Shown piece after piece: positions 29,853 through 36,929 of a stretch of 64,000 nucleotides of DNA. The translations under genes were made by a program, and so were the position numbers. The DNA is from Antarcticimicrobium luteum. Its GTDB lineage: Bacteria > Pseudomonadota > Alphaproteobacteria > Rhodobacterales > Rhodobacteraceae. The notes under the pieces are model-generated. The model was not told the origin of the DNA. It saw only the letters and a program-made list of their open reading frames with translations, and did not search any database. The stretch is taken from positions 213,751 through 277,750 of the forward strand of contig NZ_SMUV01000071.1 in assembly GCF_004358185.1 (NCBI RefSeq), written 5' to 3'. The first letter of the stretch is position 1. Each line of letters opens with the position of its first letter.

Positions 29853-31175
29853 ATGAAACGACTCAATGCATTTGCCGCCGCCGCGGCGCTGATTGCGCTG
29901 CCCACGCTGGGCCTGGCGCAGGAGGCAGACGTCACCCCGCCGAACGAGGAAATCGGCTATATCTTCACCACCTTCATGTTCCTGGTCACCGGCTTTCTGG
30001 TGATGTGGATGGCTGCCGGTTTCACCATGCTGGAGGCCGGTCTGGTCCGCCAGAAGAACGTGACCATGCAGCTGACCAAGAACATCGCGTTGTTCTCGAT
30101 TGCGGCGCTGATGTACTACCTGATCGGCTATAACCTGATGTATCCGGGCGACGGCTGGACCATCAGCGGCGTGATCGGCGCCTTCTCGATGGCGGTGATG
30201 GAACCGGTGGGTCTGGCCGGGACCGAGACCGACCTGACCTATGCCTCTGTCGGATCGGACTTCTACTTCCAGCTGATGTTCTGCGCGACCACCGCGTCGA
30301 TCGTGTCGGGCACCCTGGCCGAGCGAATCAAGCTGTGGCCGTTCCTGATCTTCGTTGTCGTGCTGACCGGCCTGATCTACCCGATCCAGGCCAGCTGGAA
30401 ATGGGGCGGCGGCTTCCTCGATGCCGGTGGGTTCCTCGATTTCGCCGGTTCGACCGTGGTGCACTCGGTCGGTGGCTGGGCGGCTCTGGCCGGGGCGCTG
30501 ATCCTGGGTCCGCGTCTGGGCAAGTACAAGAACGGCGCCGTGCATCCGATGCTGGGCTCGAACCTGCCGCTGGCGACGCTGGGCACGTTCATCCTGTGGC
30601 TGGGCTGGTTCGGGTTCAATGGCGGCTCGCAGCTGTACATGGACACCGCCGGTAACGTGGCCGACATCAGCCGCATCTTTGCCAACACCAACACCGCAGC
30701 CGCCGGTGGCGCCGTCGCCGCGCTGATCCTGACGCAGCTTCTGTACAAGAAGGTCGACCTGACCATGGTTCTGAACGGTGCGCTGGCGGGCCTCGTCTCG
30801 ATCACCGCCGAACCGCTGACCCCGGGCCTCGGGGCTGCCACCCTGATCGGGGCCGTGGGCGGTATCATCGTGGTCTTCGCCGTCCCCTTCCTGGACAAGC
30901 TGAAGATCGACGACGTGGTCGGCGCCATCCCGGTGCACCTGTTCGCAGGCATCTGGGGCACCATCGCTGTGGTCCTGACCAACTCCGACGCGAGCCTGGG
31001 CACGCAGCTCTACTCGATCGTGGTTGTCGGCCTCTTCGTCTTCGTGGTCTCGGGTGTGGTCTGGTTCGCGCTGAAGATGATCATGGGCATCCGGGTGAGC
31101 GAGGAAGAAGAGATCAACGGTCTCGACATGGCCGAGCTTGGCATGGAAGCCTATCCCGAGTTCTCGAAGGGCTGA
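29853..31175 (+). CDS. amtB: Ammonium transporter AmtB
   Basis: Inner-membrane ammonium channel of 440 aa with a cleavable signal peptide (residues 1-22, ending GLAQ), eleven membrane helices, and the pore twin-His motif (His in STVVHSVGG near 204 and in IPVHLFAGIWG near 361). The N-terminal ITM block GFLVMWMAAGFTMLEAGLVR is standard. It is transcribed with glnK and followed by a strong terminator. Confidence 0.95.
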   Translation: MKRLNAFAAAAALIALPTLGLAQEADVTPPNEEIGYIFTTFMFLVTGFLVMWMAAGFTMLEAGLVRQKNVTMQLTKNIALFSIAALMYYLIGYNLMYPGDGWTISGVIGAFSMAVMEPVGLAGTETDLTYASVGSDFYFQLMFCATTASIVSGTLAERIKLWPFLIFVVVLTGLIYPIQASWKWGGGFLDAGGFLDFAGSTVVHSVGGWAALAGALILGPRLGKYKNGAVHPMLGSNLPLATLGTFILWLGWFGFNGGSQLYMDTAGNVADISRIFANTNTAAAGGAVAALILTQLLYKKVDLTMVLNGALAGLVSITAEPLTPGLGAATLIGAVGGIIVVFAVPFLDKLKIDDVVGAIPVHLFAGIWGTIAVVLTNSDASLGTQLYSIVVVGLFVFVVSGVVWFALKMIMGIRVSEEEEINGLDMAELGMEAYPEFSKG

Positions 31176-31203
31176 GTTTCCTTCCCCTCAGCCTGAATGA
31201 CTG

Positions 31204-31230
31204 GCCCGGGCGGCAACGCCCGGGCTTTTT
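31204..31230 (+). terminator. Rho-independent terminator of glnK-amtB
   Basis: Perfect 9-bp stem GCCCGGGCG (31204-31212) / CGCCCGGGC (31217-31225) closed by a GNRA-type GCAA loop and followed by five T (31226-31230). It lies 28 bases after the amtB stop. Confidence 0.92.
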
Positions 31231-31597
31231 CGATTCGGCCCGGCCGGTTCGTGACCCCGGCGCGCGCCGCGCGAACCCGGCCCCGCACCACCGGGAAAAG
31301 CGAGTCGCGCTTGGCCATCCGGGCGCGAAACGGGGCATTTCGGGGCCGTTCTGTACACTCTCGCCAGGGGCGTCCGCGCCCCGCGCGGCACGGTTGGGGA
31401 GTTTCAGGCCGGTTTTGTACATTCCGCCCGCACCGGCGCGATTTAGACGGATTCGCGGTTAACACGTCCGAAAATCGCGCCGGCGCCGCAAGATTTCTTG
31501 CGCGCCCTCCGCGGTGGCGCGGCGGCCGCCCGCCGCCGACCCCGAATCGGCAGCGCGCTGTTGTCAGCGCCCGGCCCGGGCACTAAAGGAGTCCCCC
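31231..31597. other. amtB-hemC intergenic region with TGTACA repeats and hairpins
   Basis: This 367-bp strip has no convincing gene. It holds two similar 28-bp segments, each with a TGTACA core at 31352-31357 and 31416-31421 (64 bp apart) and a similar flank to its left (TTTC-x-GG-x-C-x-GTT-type). An inverted repeat of 12 bp, CCGGCGCGATTT (31433-31444) / AAATCGCGCCGG (31472-31483), encloses a 27-base loop containing GGTTAAC. The hairpin CGCAAG-ATTT-CTTGCG (31487-31502) follows immediately. The hemC ribosome site AAGGAG lies near its end. A regulatory site array or an unannotated small RNA is possible. Confidence 0.5.
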
Positions 31598-32557
31598 ATG
31601 ACCGCATCGCTTCCCTCCCCCGCTTCGCCGCTGAAGATTGGCACCCGTGGCTCGCCCCTCGCGCTGGCGCAGGCGCATGAGACGCGCGACCGTCTGGCCG
31701 CCGCCTTTGACCTGCCCGCCGAGGCCTTTGAGGTGGTGGTGATCAGGACCACCGGCGACGACGCCGCCCTGATCGCCAAGGACCGGCCGCTCAAGGATCT
31801 GGGCGGCAAGGGCCTGTTCACCAAGGAGATCGAGGAGCAGTTGTCGTCGGGCGGCATCGACATCGCGGTGCATTCGATGAAGGACATGCCGGTGGCGCAG
31901 CCGGGGGGCCTGGTGCTCGACTGTTACCTGCCGCGCGAGGATGTGCGCGACGGGTTCGTCTCGCCCGGGCTGTCCGGCTGGGCCGAGCTGCCGCAGGGGG
32001 CCGTCGCCGGCACCTCCAGCCTGCGGCGGCGGGCGCAATTGCTGAACCGGCGGCCCGATCTGAAGGTGGTGGAGTTCCGCGGCAACGTGCAGACCCGGCT
32101 GAAGAAGCTGGCGGACGGGGTCGCCGATTGCACCTTTCTCGCCATGGCCGGGCTGAACCGGCTGGGGCGCAGCGACGTGCCGGCGACGCCGGTGGAGCCC
32201 GAGGCGATGCTGCCCGCCGTGGCGCAGGGCGCGATCGGGATCGAGCGGCGAGGCAGCGATAGCCGCGTGGCGGATATGCTGGCGGCGATCCATGACGCGG
32301 TCACCGCGCAGCGGCTGGTGGCCGAACGGGCGTTTCTGGCCGCTTTGGATGGCTCCTGCGAGACACCGATTGCCGGGCTGGCCGAGCTTGACGGTTCCAC
32401 CCTGCGGCTGCGCGGCGAAGTGCTGCGCCCGGACGGGTCGGAGGCGATTTCCGACGACGCCACCTGTGCCGTCGAGGATGGCGCCAAGCTGGGCCACGAA
32501 ATGGCGCTGAAGCTGTTGCAGCAGGCGGGGCCGAATTTCTTTGACTGGCGCGGCTGA
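31598..32557 (+). CDS. hemC: Porphobilinogen deaminase (hydroxymethylbilane synthase)
   Basis: Heme, chlorophyll and B12 pathway enzyme that joins four porphobilinogen units. The 319-aa protein has KIGTRGSPLALAQ at the N-terminus, the substrate-binding AGTSSLRRRAQL, catalytic Asp in AVHSMKDMP, and the dipyrromethane-cofactor Cys254 in DGSCETPIAG. Strong AAGGAG before the ATG at 31598. It is followed 73 bp later by a desaturase gene. Confidence 0.95.
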   Translation: MTASLPSPASPLKIGTRGSPLALAQAHETRDRLAAAFDLPAEAFEVVVIRTTGDDAALIAKDRPLKDLGGKGLFTKEIEEQLSSGGIDIAVHSMKDMPVAQPGGLVLDCYLPREDVRDGFVSPGLSGWAELPQGAVAGTSSLRRRAQLLNRRPDLKVVEFRGNVQTRLKKLADGVADCTFLAMAGLNRLGRSDVPATPVEPEAMLPAVAQGAIGIERRGSDSRVADMLAAIHDAVTAQRLVAERAFLAALDGSCETPIAGLAELDGSTLRLRGEVLRPDGSEAISDDATCAVEDGAKLGHEMALKLLQQAGPNFFDWRG

Positions 32558-32630
32558 GGCCCCTGACGCCACGCTCCGTTTGACAGCCATTGCCTCTCCC
32601 GGCCAGCCTTTGGCGCAGGGAGGAACGGAC

Positions 32631-33578
32631 ATGACAGCGGGAACGACATATCTGACGCGGGACGAGATCAGGGGGCTGGCGGAACGCTCGGACGCGATGG
32701 GCATCTGGCTGGTGGCGCATTGCTTGGGGACCATCGCGCTGGCGCTGGCGCTGTTCGGGCTCTGGCCCAATCCGCTGACGTTTATCCTTGCGGTGATGGT
32801 GATCGGATCGCGGCAATTGGGGCTGGCGATCCTGATGCATGAGGCGGCGCATAATGCGCTGTTCCGGTCGCGGCGGCTGAACGATCTGGTGGGCGAATGG
32901 CTCTGCGCCCGGCCGATCCTGGCCGACCTGCCGGCCTATCGCCATTACCACCTGACCCATCACCGGTTCACCCAGACCGACAAGGACCCCGACCTTGTGC
33001 TGTCGTCGAAATTCCCGACCTCGCGCGCCTCGCTGAAGCGCAAGTTCCTGCGCGATCTGACCGGGCGGACCGGGATCAAGCAACTGGCGGGGCAGATTGC
33101 CCTGTCGCTGCGGCTGGCGGGCGACGAGGATGCCAAGGCCGCCGCCGCCTCGGATTTCGCGCAGGCGTTCAAGGCGCGCCAGCTCTGGACCGCGCTGCCG
33201 GTGTTCGTCGCCGTCATGGTGGCGATGGGGCTGGCGGGCGAGTGGTGGTGGGGGCTGGCGTTCTGGCTGCTGCCGTACCTGACCTGGTTCCAGTTCGTTC
33301 TGCGGGTGCGCAATATCGCCGAGCATGGCGCGACCGAGGAATCGGAGAACCCGCTGCAAAACGTGCGCACCACTCTGGCCGGACCCGTCGCGCGGCTGCT
33401 GGTGGCGCCCTATTGGGTGAATTTCCATCTGGAGCATCACATGGTAATGCATGTGCCCTGCTGGCGGCTGAAGCGGATGCACAGGCTGCTGGTCGCGCGC
33501 GGGCTGGGGCCGAGGATGCGGGTGGCGCGGAGTTACTGGCAGGCTTTGGGCGAGGCCGGGTGGAAACGGCCGGCTTGA
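32631..33578 (+). CDS. Membrane fatty acid desaturase
   Basis: A 315-aa integral-membrane di-iron enzyme with three His boxes: HEAAHN (residues about 66-71), HLTHHRFTQTDKDPD (about 107), and NFHLEHHMVMHVPC near 275. The box pattern HxxxH, HxxHH, HxxHH is that of acyl-lipid/acyl-CoA desaturases and some hydroxylases. Several hydrophobic segments surround them. AGGGAGGA precedes the ATG. The position of the double bond introduced is unknown. Confidence 0.9.
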   Translation: MTAGTTYLTRDEIRGLAERSDAMGIWLVAHCLGTIALALALFGLWPNPLTFILAVMVIGSRQLGLAILMHEAAHNALFRSRRLNDLVGEWLCARPILADLPAYRHYHLTHHRFTQTDKDPDLVLSSKFPTSRASLKRKFLRDLTGRTGIKQLAGQIALSLRLAGDEDAKAAAASDFAQAFKARQLWTALPVFVAVMVAMGLAGEWWWGLAFWLLPYLTWFQFVLRVRNIAEHGATEESENPLQNVRTTLAGPVARLLVAPYWVNFHLEHHMVMHVPCWRLKRMHRLLVARGLGPRMRVARSYWQALGEAGWKRPA

Positions 33579-33610
33579 AGCCTACCCCCCTGAAGCACCA
33601 CCGAATTTCT

Positions 33611-33714
33611 GTTTCGCCCAGCCGCAAGCCGGGCCGGGGCTTGCCCCCCCCCGCGCAGGGGGGATCTCCTGACCTAAGCGGCTGCGTTGGGAGGCCCCCG
33701 CCTGCGCGGGGGTG
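33611..33714. repeat. Partial copy of dispersed hairpin element plus GC hairpins
   Basis: Intergenic strip between convergent desaturase and DUF1185 genes. It begins GTTTCGCCCAGCCGCAAGC, a diverged copy of the first hairpin of the element seen at 36621-36741 and 60514-60580. It also holds the perfect hairpin CCCCCGC-CTGC-GCGGGGG near 33696. The C-rich runs lack a T-tract. Confidence 0.45.
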
Positions 33715-33724
33715 ACAGGCTCAT

Positions 33725-34306
33725 TCAGCGCAGACCGTCTTCGCCCTTCACGTCTTCCACGGCGAGGCCGCCCATGCGGTGATGGATGCGGCCGCCGCGG
33801 CTCATGGCGAGCGCGAAGAGCAGCTCACCGGCGCGGGGGCCGTCGGGGATGCCGACCTCCATCGCGTCGAAATGGCTGCGGACATAGGCGGCGTTGATAT
33901 GGCCGAGCGGCACGTCGATGCGGGTGCCAGGGCCGCCGACCTTCATCGCCGAGGGGACGATGGCCCTGGCCGCGCCCAGGCGTTCGCGCATGGCATAGCC
34001 GCCGGGGACGTGCCAGAGCGCGGTGTGTTCCAGCTCTCCGCCCTCGCCCGCCAGCCCGGCCTTGCCGTAACCGTCGATCCCTTTGATCCCGCCCATCGCC
34101 TCGATCAGCCGATCGGTCATCATCAGGCCGAGCGGTTTGAGATCGTCCATCGCCGATTGCAGATCCTCGGTGTAGGTGCCGGCGAAGGGGTTCTTGACCA
34201 CCGCGAGGATGGCGGCGCGGCGGCGCGGCAGCGCGGGGGGCGGGCCGCCTTCGTGGTGGATGTCCTCGATGAGGATCATCGTCTTGCGGAGGGGGAAGTC
34301 AGGCAT
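33725..34306 (-). CDS. DUF1185 (amino acid synthesis) family protein
   Basis: A 193-aa protein of the PF06684-type family, whose function is unknown despite its name. It begins PLRKTMILIEDIHHEGG and has AAILAVVKNPFAGTY, then VPSAMKVGGPGTRIDVPLGHINAAYVRSH and a C-terminal GGRIHHRMGGL; the conserved His suggest a metal or acid-base role. It is the last gene of the catabolic cluster and overlaps the UPF0280 stop by 8 bp. Association with a Mo hydroxylase and a reductase suggests a step in the same pathway. Confidence 0.8.
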   Translation of the reverse strand: MPDFPLRKTMILIEDIHHEGGPPPALPRRRAAILAVVKNPFAGTYTEDLQSAMDDLKPLGLMMTDRLIEAMGGIKGIDGYGKAGLAGEGGELEHTALWHVPGGYAMRERLGAARAIVPSAMKVGGPGTRIDVPLGHINAAYVRSHFDAMEVGIPDGPRAGELLFALAMSRGGRIHHRMGGLAVEDVKGEDGLR

Positions 34307-35141
34307 GAGTCGGCTCCTTGATCGCGATGAGGTCGGCGGCGCCGAGCATACGGGTCTGTCCCGAGAGCGTCAGCAGGGCGGCGTGGATCACCCCGCGGGC
34401 GCGGCATGCGCGCGCGAAGGCAAGGCCGCGGGTGAGGGCGGTTTCGGTTTCCGCCCCGGTCAGCGGGGCGAGGGCGGTGGTCACCGGGCGGTCGCCGAGG
34501 TCGCTGTCGGGGGCGAGATCCCGGGCCGGAGTGCGGGTGACCTTGGGGTTGCCGGGCAGGTCGGTGGCGTTGGCGATCAGGGTGGCGGCGGCGTCGGCCT
34601 GAGCCGCCGTTGCGGCCAGCACGGTGACGCTGTCGGCGATGCCGAGCGAGTGGCTGCGGCCATGGCGGCCGGAGGTGGCGATGCCGCGTGCAGGGCTGTC
34701 GGCGGGGATGGTGGCGCGGCCCGTCGTGCCGCCCGCGATGGCGGCGGTGAAGCTTTGGCCGGGGACAAGATGGAGGGCGATGTCGCCGCCGTTGTTGACA
34801 TAGGCGCGGGTCAGGTCTCCGGCCTCGGTCATGGCGGCGAGGATGGTGTCGGCCACCGCTCCGGCGACGGCGGCCATCGGGGTGATGAACGTTGGCCGGT
34901 AGGGCGCGGTGACGGCGTGCATGGTCTGGGCGATGGCGCCTTCGGGCTGCGGGCCGGTGGGCGCGCGCAGCAGCGGGAGTTCGGCGACCAACTCCTCCAG
35001 CACGGTCTCGAAACGGGTGGCGGCGGCGCGGAGGGCGGCGTTTCGGCCCGGGCCTTCGGCGTCGATAATCAGGTCGATCGGGCCGTGGTGCAGGTGCAAC
35101 CGGCGTGCATCGGGGAGAAAGGCGATCTGCGGCGGGTGCAT
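34299..35141 (-). CDS. UPF0280 family protein (ApbE superfamily)
   Basis: A 280-aa protein with the fold signatures of ApbE flavin transferases: AYVNNGGDIALHL near residue 115 corresponds to the ApbE VNxGGD strand, and GIATSGRHGRSHSLGIADSVTVLAATAAQADAAAT matches the ATSG ... VTV...AD...AT region. ApbE proteins attach FMN covalently to Thr/Ser of targets. UPF0280 members lack a proven function. It starts 2 bp after the reductase stop, so it is tightly coupled to a possible flavoprotein target. Confidence 0.82.
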   Translation of the reverse strand: MHPPQIAFLPDARRLHLHHGPIDLIIDAEGPGRNAALRAAATRFETVLEELVAELPLLRAPTGPQPEGAIAQTMHAVTAPYRPTFITPMAAVAGAVADTILAAMTEAGDLTRAYVNNGGDIALHLVPGQSFTAAIAGGTTGRATIPADSPARGIATSGRHGRSHSLGIADSVTVLAATAAQADAAATLIANATDLPGNPKVTRTPARDLAPDSDLGDRPVTTALAPLTGAETETALTRGLAFARACRARGVIHAALLTLSGQTRMLGAADLIAIKEPTHA

Positions 35142-35143
35142 GC

Positions 35144-36592
35144 TCAGCCCTTGTCGGCGGGGGCGACGGCGCGCGTCTCGGCGCCGTACTCGCCGCCGTT
35201 TTCGAGGATGTCCCCGACCGCGCGGGCCTTGTCGTCATGGCCGCCGAGCGCACGGTAGTCATCGCGGCGCAGGGTGAATTCCAGCGGTGCGACGATGGCG
35301 GGGGTGGGGACATAGCCGAAGGCGTTGTCGGGCATCTGCGTCACATCGGCCATGATGGTGATGCCGCCGCCGGGCCAGACGTAAGCCGGAGCGCCGCCAA
35401 CGGTGACGCGGGTCTTTTCCTGCTGCACCGAGCGGGTGAGGCGCACCGGGTTCTTGGTCACGCCGGAGCGGAGCGAGCCGCCTGCCCCGCCCATGAACAG
35501 CACGGTGCAGTGCGCCGGCTCGCAGTTCTCGGCGATCAGATCGACGGAGGGGCGGAGCGCCGCTGGCAACTCCCGTTTCTGCGGTTTGAGATCGGCGTCG
35601 AGGACGTAATAGCCGTATTGCTCGCCGGTGGTGGAGACCATCAGCAGGGTCAGGCCGGGGCGTGCGCCCTTTTTCGGGTTCCAGTCGCCGAGGATGGTCA
35701 GCGGATCGGTGATGTCGGTGCCGCCCCAGCCCAGCCCGGGCGCGGCGACCTGGAAATAGCGCCCCGGGGTGGAGCGGCGGCCGAGGATGCGGATACCGGT
35801 GTCGGGCCAGCCCAGCACCTTGCCCGCCTGATGTTCGCTGACCACGCCGGTGATATGGTCGTCGACCACAACCACCTCGTCCACCAGCCCCTGCCATTGG
35901 CTTGCGAACATGCCGATGGTGGCCGAGCCGCAGCCGACGCGCATACGCTCCTCGCGGTGGCCGTCGACGATCGGGGGCTGGCCCGCCTGCACGGTCACCG
36001 TGGCGCCGCCGTCGACGGAAAGCTCCACCGCCTCGCGGTTGCACAGGCGCATGAGGGTGTCGCAGGTGATGCGGCCCTCGGGCTTGGAGCCGCCGGTGAG
36101 GTGGTCGACGCCGCCGAGGGACATCATCTGCGAGCCGTATTCGGAGGTGATCATCAGGCCCACCGCCTCGCCCTGGGCGCGGATGGTGGCGCCCTCATGG
36201 CCGAGGTGGCGGTCGGTGTCGATCTTCACCTTGACGCCGCAGTAGGAAAAGATCGCCTCGGTCACCACGGTGACGAAATCGGCGCCGTCGACCTCGCGGG
36301 AGACGATGAAGGGGGCCGGTTTGTAGTCGGGGTAGGTGGTGCCGGCGCCCACGGCGGTGACAAAGAGGCTGTCATCCGTCAGGCTGCCGTCCCAGTCGGC
36401 TGTGAGGAAGGGTTTGATTTCGCCGCCTTTTTCGATGCGGCGGTCGAGGATGGTGAGCGGGTCGCAGCGGATGATGCGGCCGCCCTGATTGGCGTAGCGG
36501 TCGCAGGCGCCGATGCGGCCCTCGGCGATGTAGCACATCACCGGGCAGGCGTCGCAGCGGATTTTCTCTTCGCGGGGGCGGGGGGCGGTCAT
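35144..36592 (-). CDS. 6-hydroxynicotinate reductase-like iron-sulfur protein
   Basis: A 482-aa protein similar in style to the enzyme that reduces 6-hydroxynicotinate to tetrahydro-6-oxonicotinate in nicotinate breakdown. An N-terminal cluster set C13-x2-C16-x3-C20-x9-C30 (RCDACPVMCYIAEGRIGAC) should bind 4Fe-4S. Further blocks are VGAGTTYPDYKPAPFIV, GGVDHLTGGSKPEGRITCDT and MRVGCGSATIGMFASQWQG. The clostridial enzyme is an Fe-S flavoprotein with covalent flavin. Substrate here is inferred only. GGGAGGG supports the start at 36592; the Mo hydroxylase lies upstream across a 337-bp repeat-filled gap. Confidence 0.75.
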   Translation of the reverse strand: MTAPRPREEKIRCDACPVMCYIAEGRIGACDRYANQGGRIIRCDPLTILDRRIEKGGEIKPFLTADWDGSLTDDSLFVTAVGAGTTYPDYKPAPFIVSREVDGADFVTVVTEAIFSYCGVKVKIDTDRHLGHEGATIRAQGEAVGLMITSEYGSQMMSLGGVDHLTGGSKPEGRITCDTLMRLCNREAVELSVDGGATVTVQAGQPPIVDGHREERMRVGCGSATIGMFASQWQGLVDEVVVVDDHITGVVSEHQAGKVLGWPDTGIRILGRRSTPGRYFQVAAPGLGWGGTDITDPLTILGDWNPKKGARPGLTLLMVSTTGEQYGYYVLDADLKPQKRELPAALRPSVDLIAENCEPAHCTVLFMGGAGGSLRSGVTKNPVRLTRSVQQEKTRVTVGGAPAYVWPGGGITIMADVTQMPDNAFGYVPTPAIVAPLEFTLRRDDYRALGGHDDKARAVGDILENGGEYGAETRAVAPADKG

Positions 36593-36929
36593 GGGCGGCC
36601 CTCCCGGATGTTCGGTTGCGCGCTGAACACCTGTTTCGCCCGGCAGCACGCCGGGCTGCGCCTGCCTGCCCCTCGGCAGGCGCATTCGCGCCAGCCCAGG
36701 CGGGCGCTGCCCTTCTCGATATTGAACTGTCGGTGCCGCGCCTGGATTTGTTTCAAGGCGACCGCTGAACATTTGTCCCGGCCGGCGTTCACGCCCGGCA
36801 GCGCCCGCCCGCCCCCATCGCGCCCAAGGCGCCCAAGGCGTGCCTCCGGCACGACGCGGGCGCTACCGCGCCCGCCACGGGCAGGCGCAGCCCTCTTCAA
36901 TTTGCAGCTGCCGTTGCAGCGCATTCCCA
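36593..36929. repeat. Tandem hairpin repeat elements between hydroxylase and reductase genes
   Basis: Noncoding gap within a same-strand gene run. It holds two related elements in tandem: 36621-36741 and 36763-36922, both starting with CGCTGAACA-type sequence, then GCCCGGC/GCCGGGC hairpins, and ending with similar tails (CCCTTCTCGATATTGAACTG and CCCTCTTCAATTTGCAGCTG). In the first copy, hairpin 1 is 36638-36656 and hairpin 2, GCGCCTGCC / GGCAGGCGC with an 8-base loop, is 36658-36683. The copy at 60514-60580 has the same hairpins with a compensatory base-pair change. Confidence 0.75.

Noticed and set aside
31151..31465. Minus-strand frames up to 104 codons between amtB and hemC
   Set aside because: They run through the amtB terminator and amtB 3' end, have no ribosome site and owe their peptide repeats to the DNA repeats.
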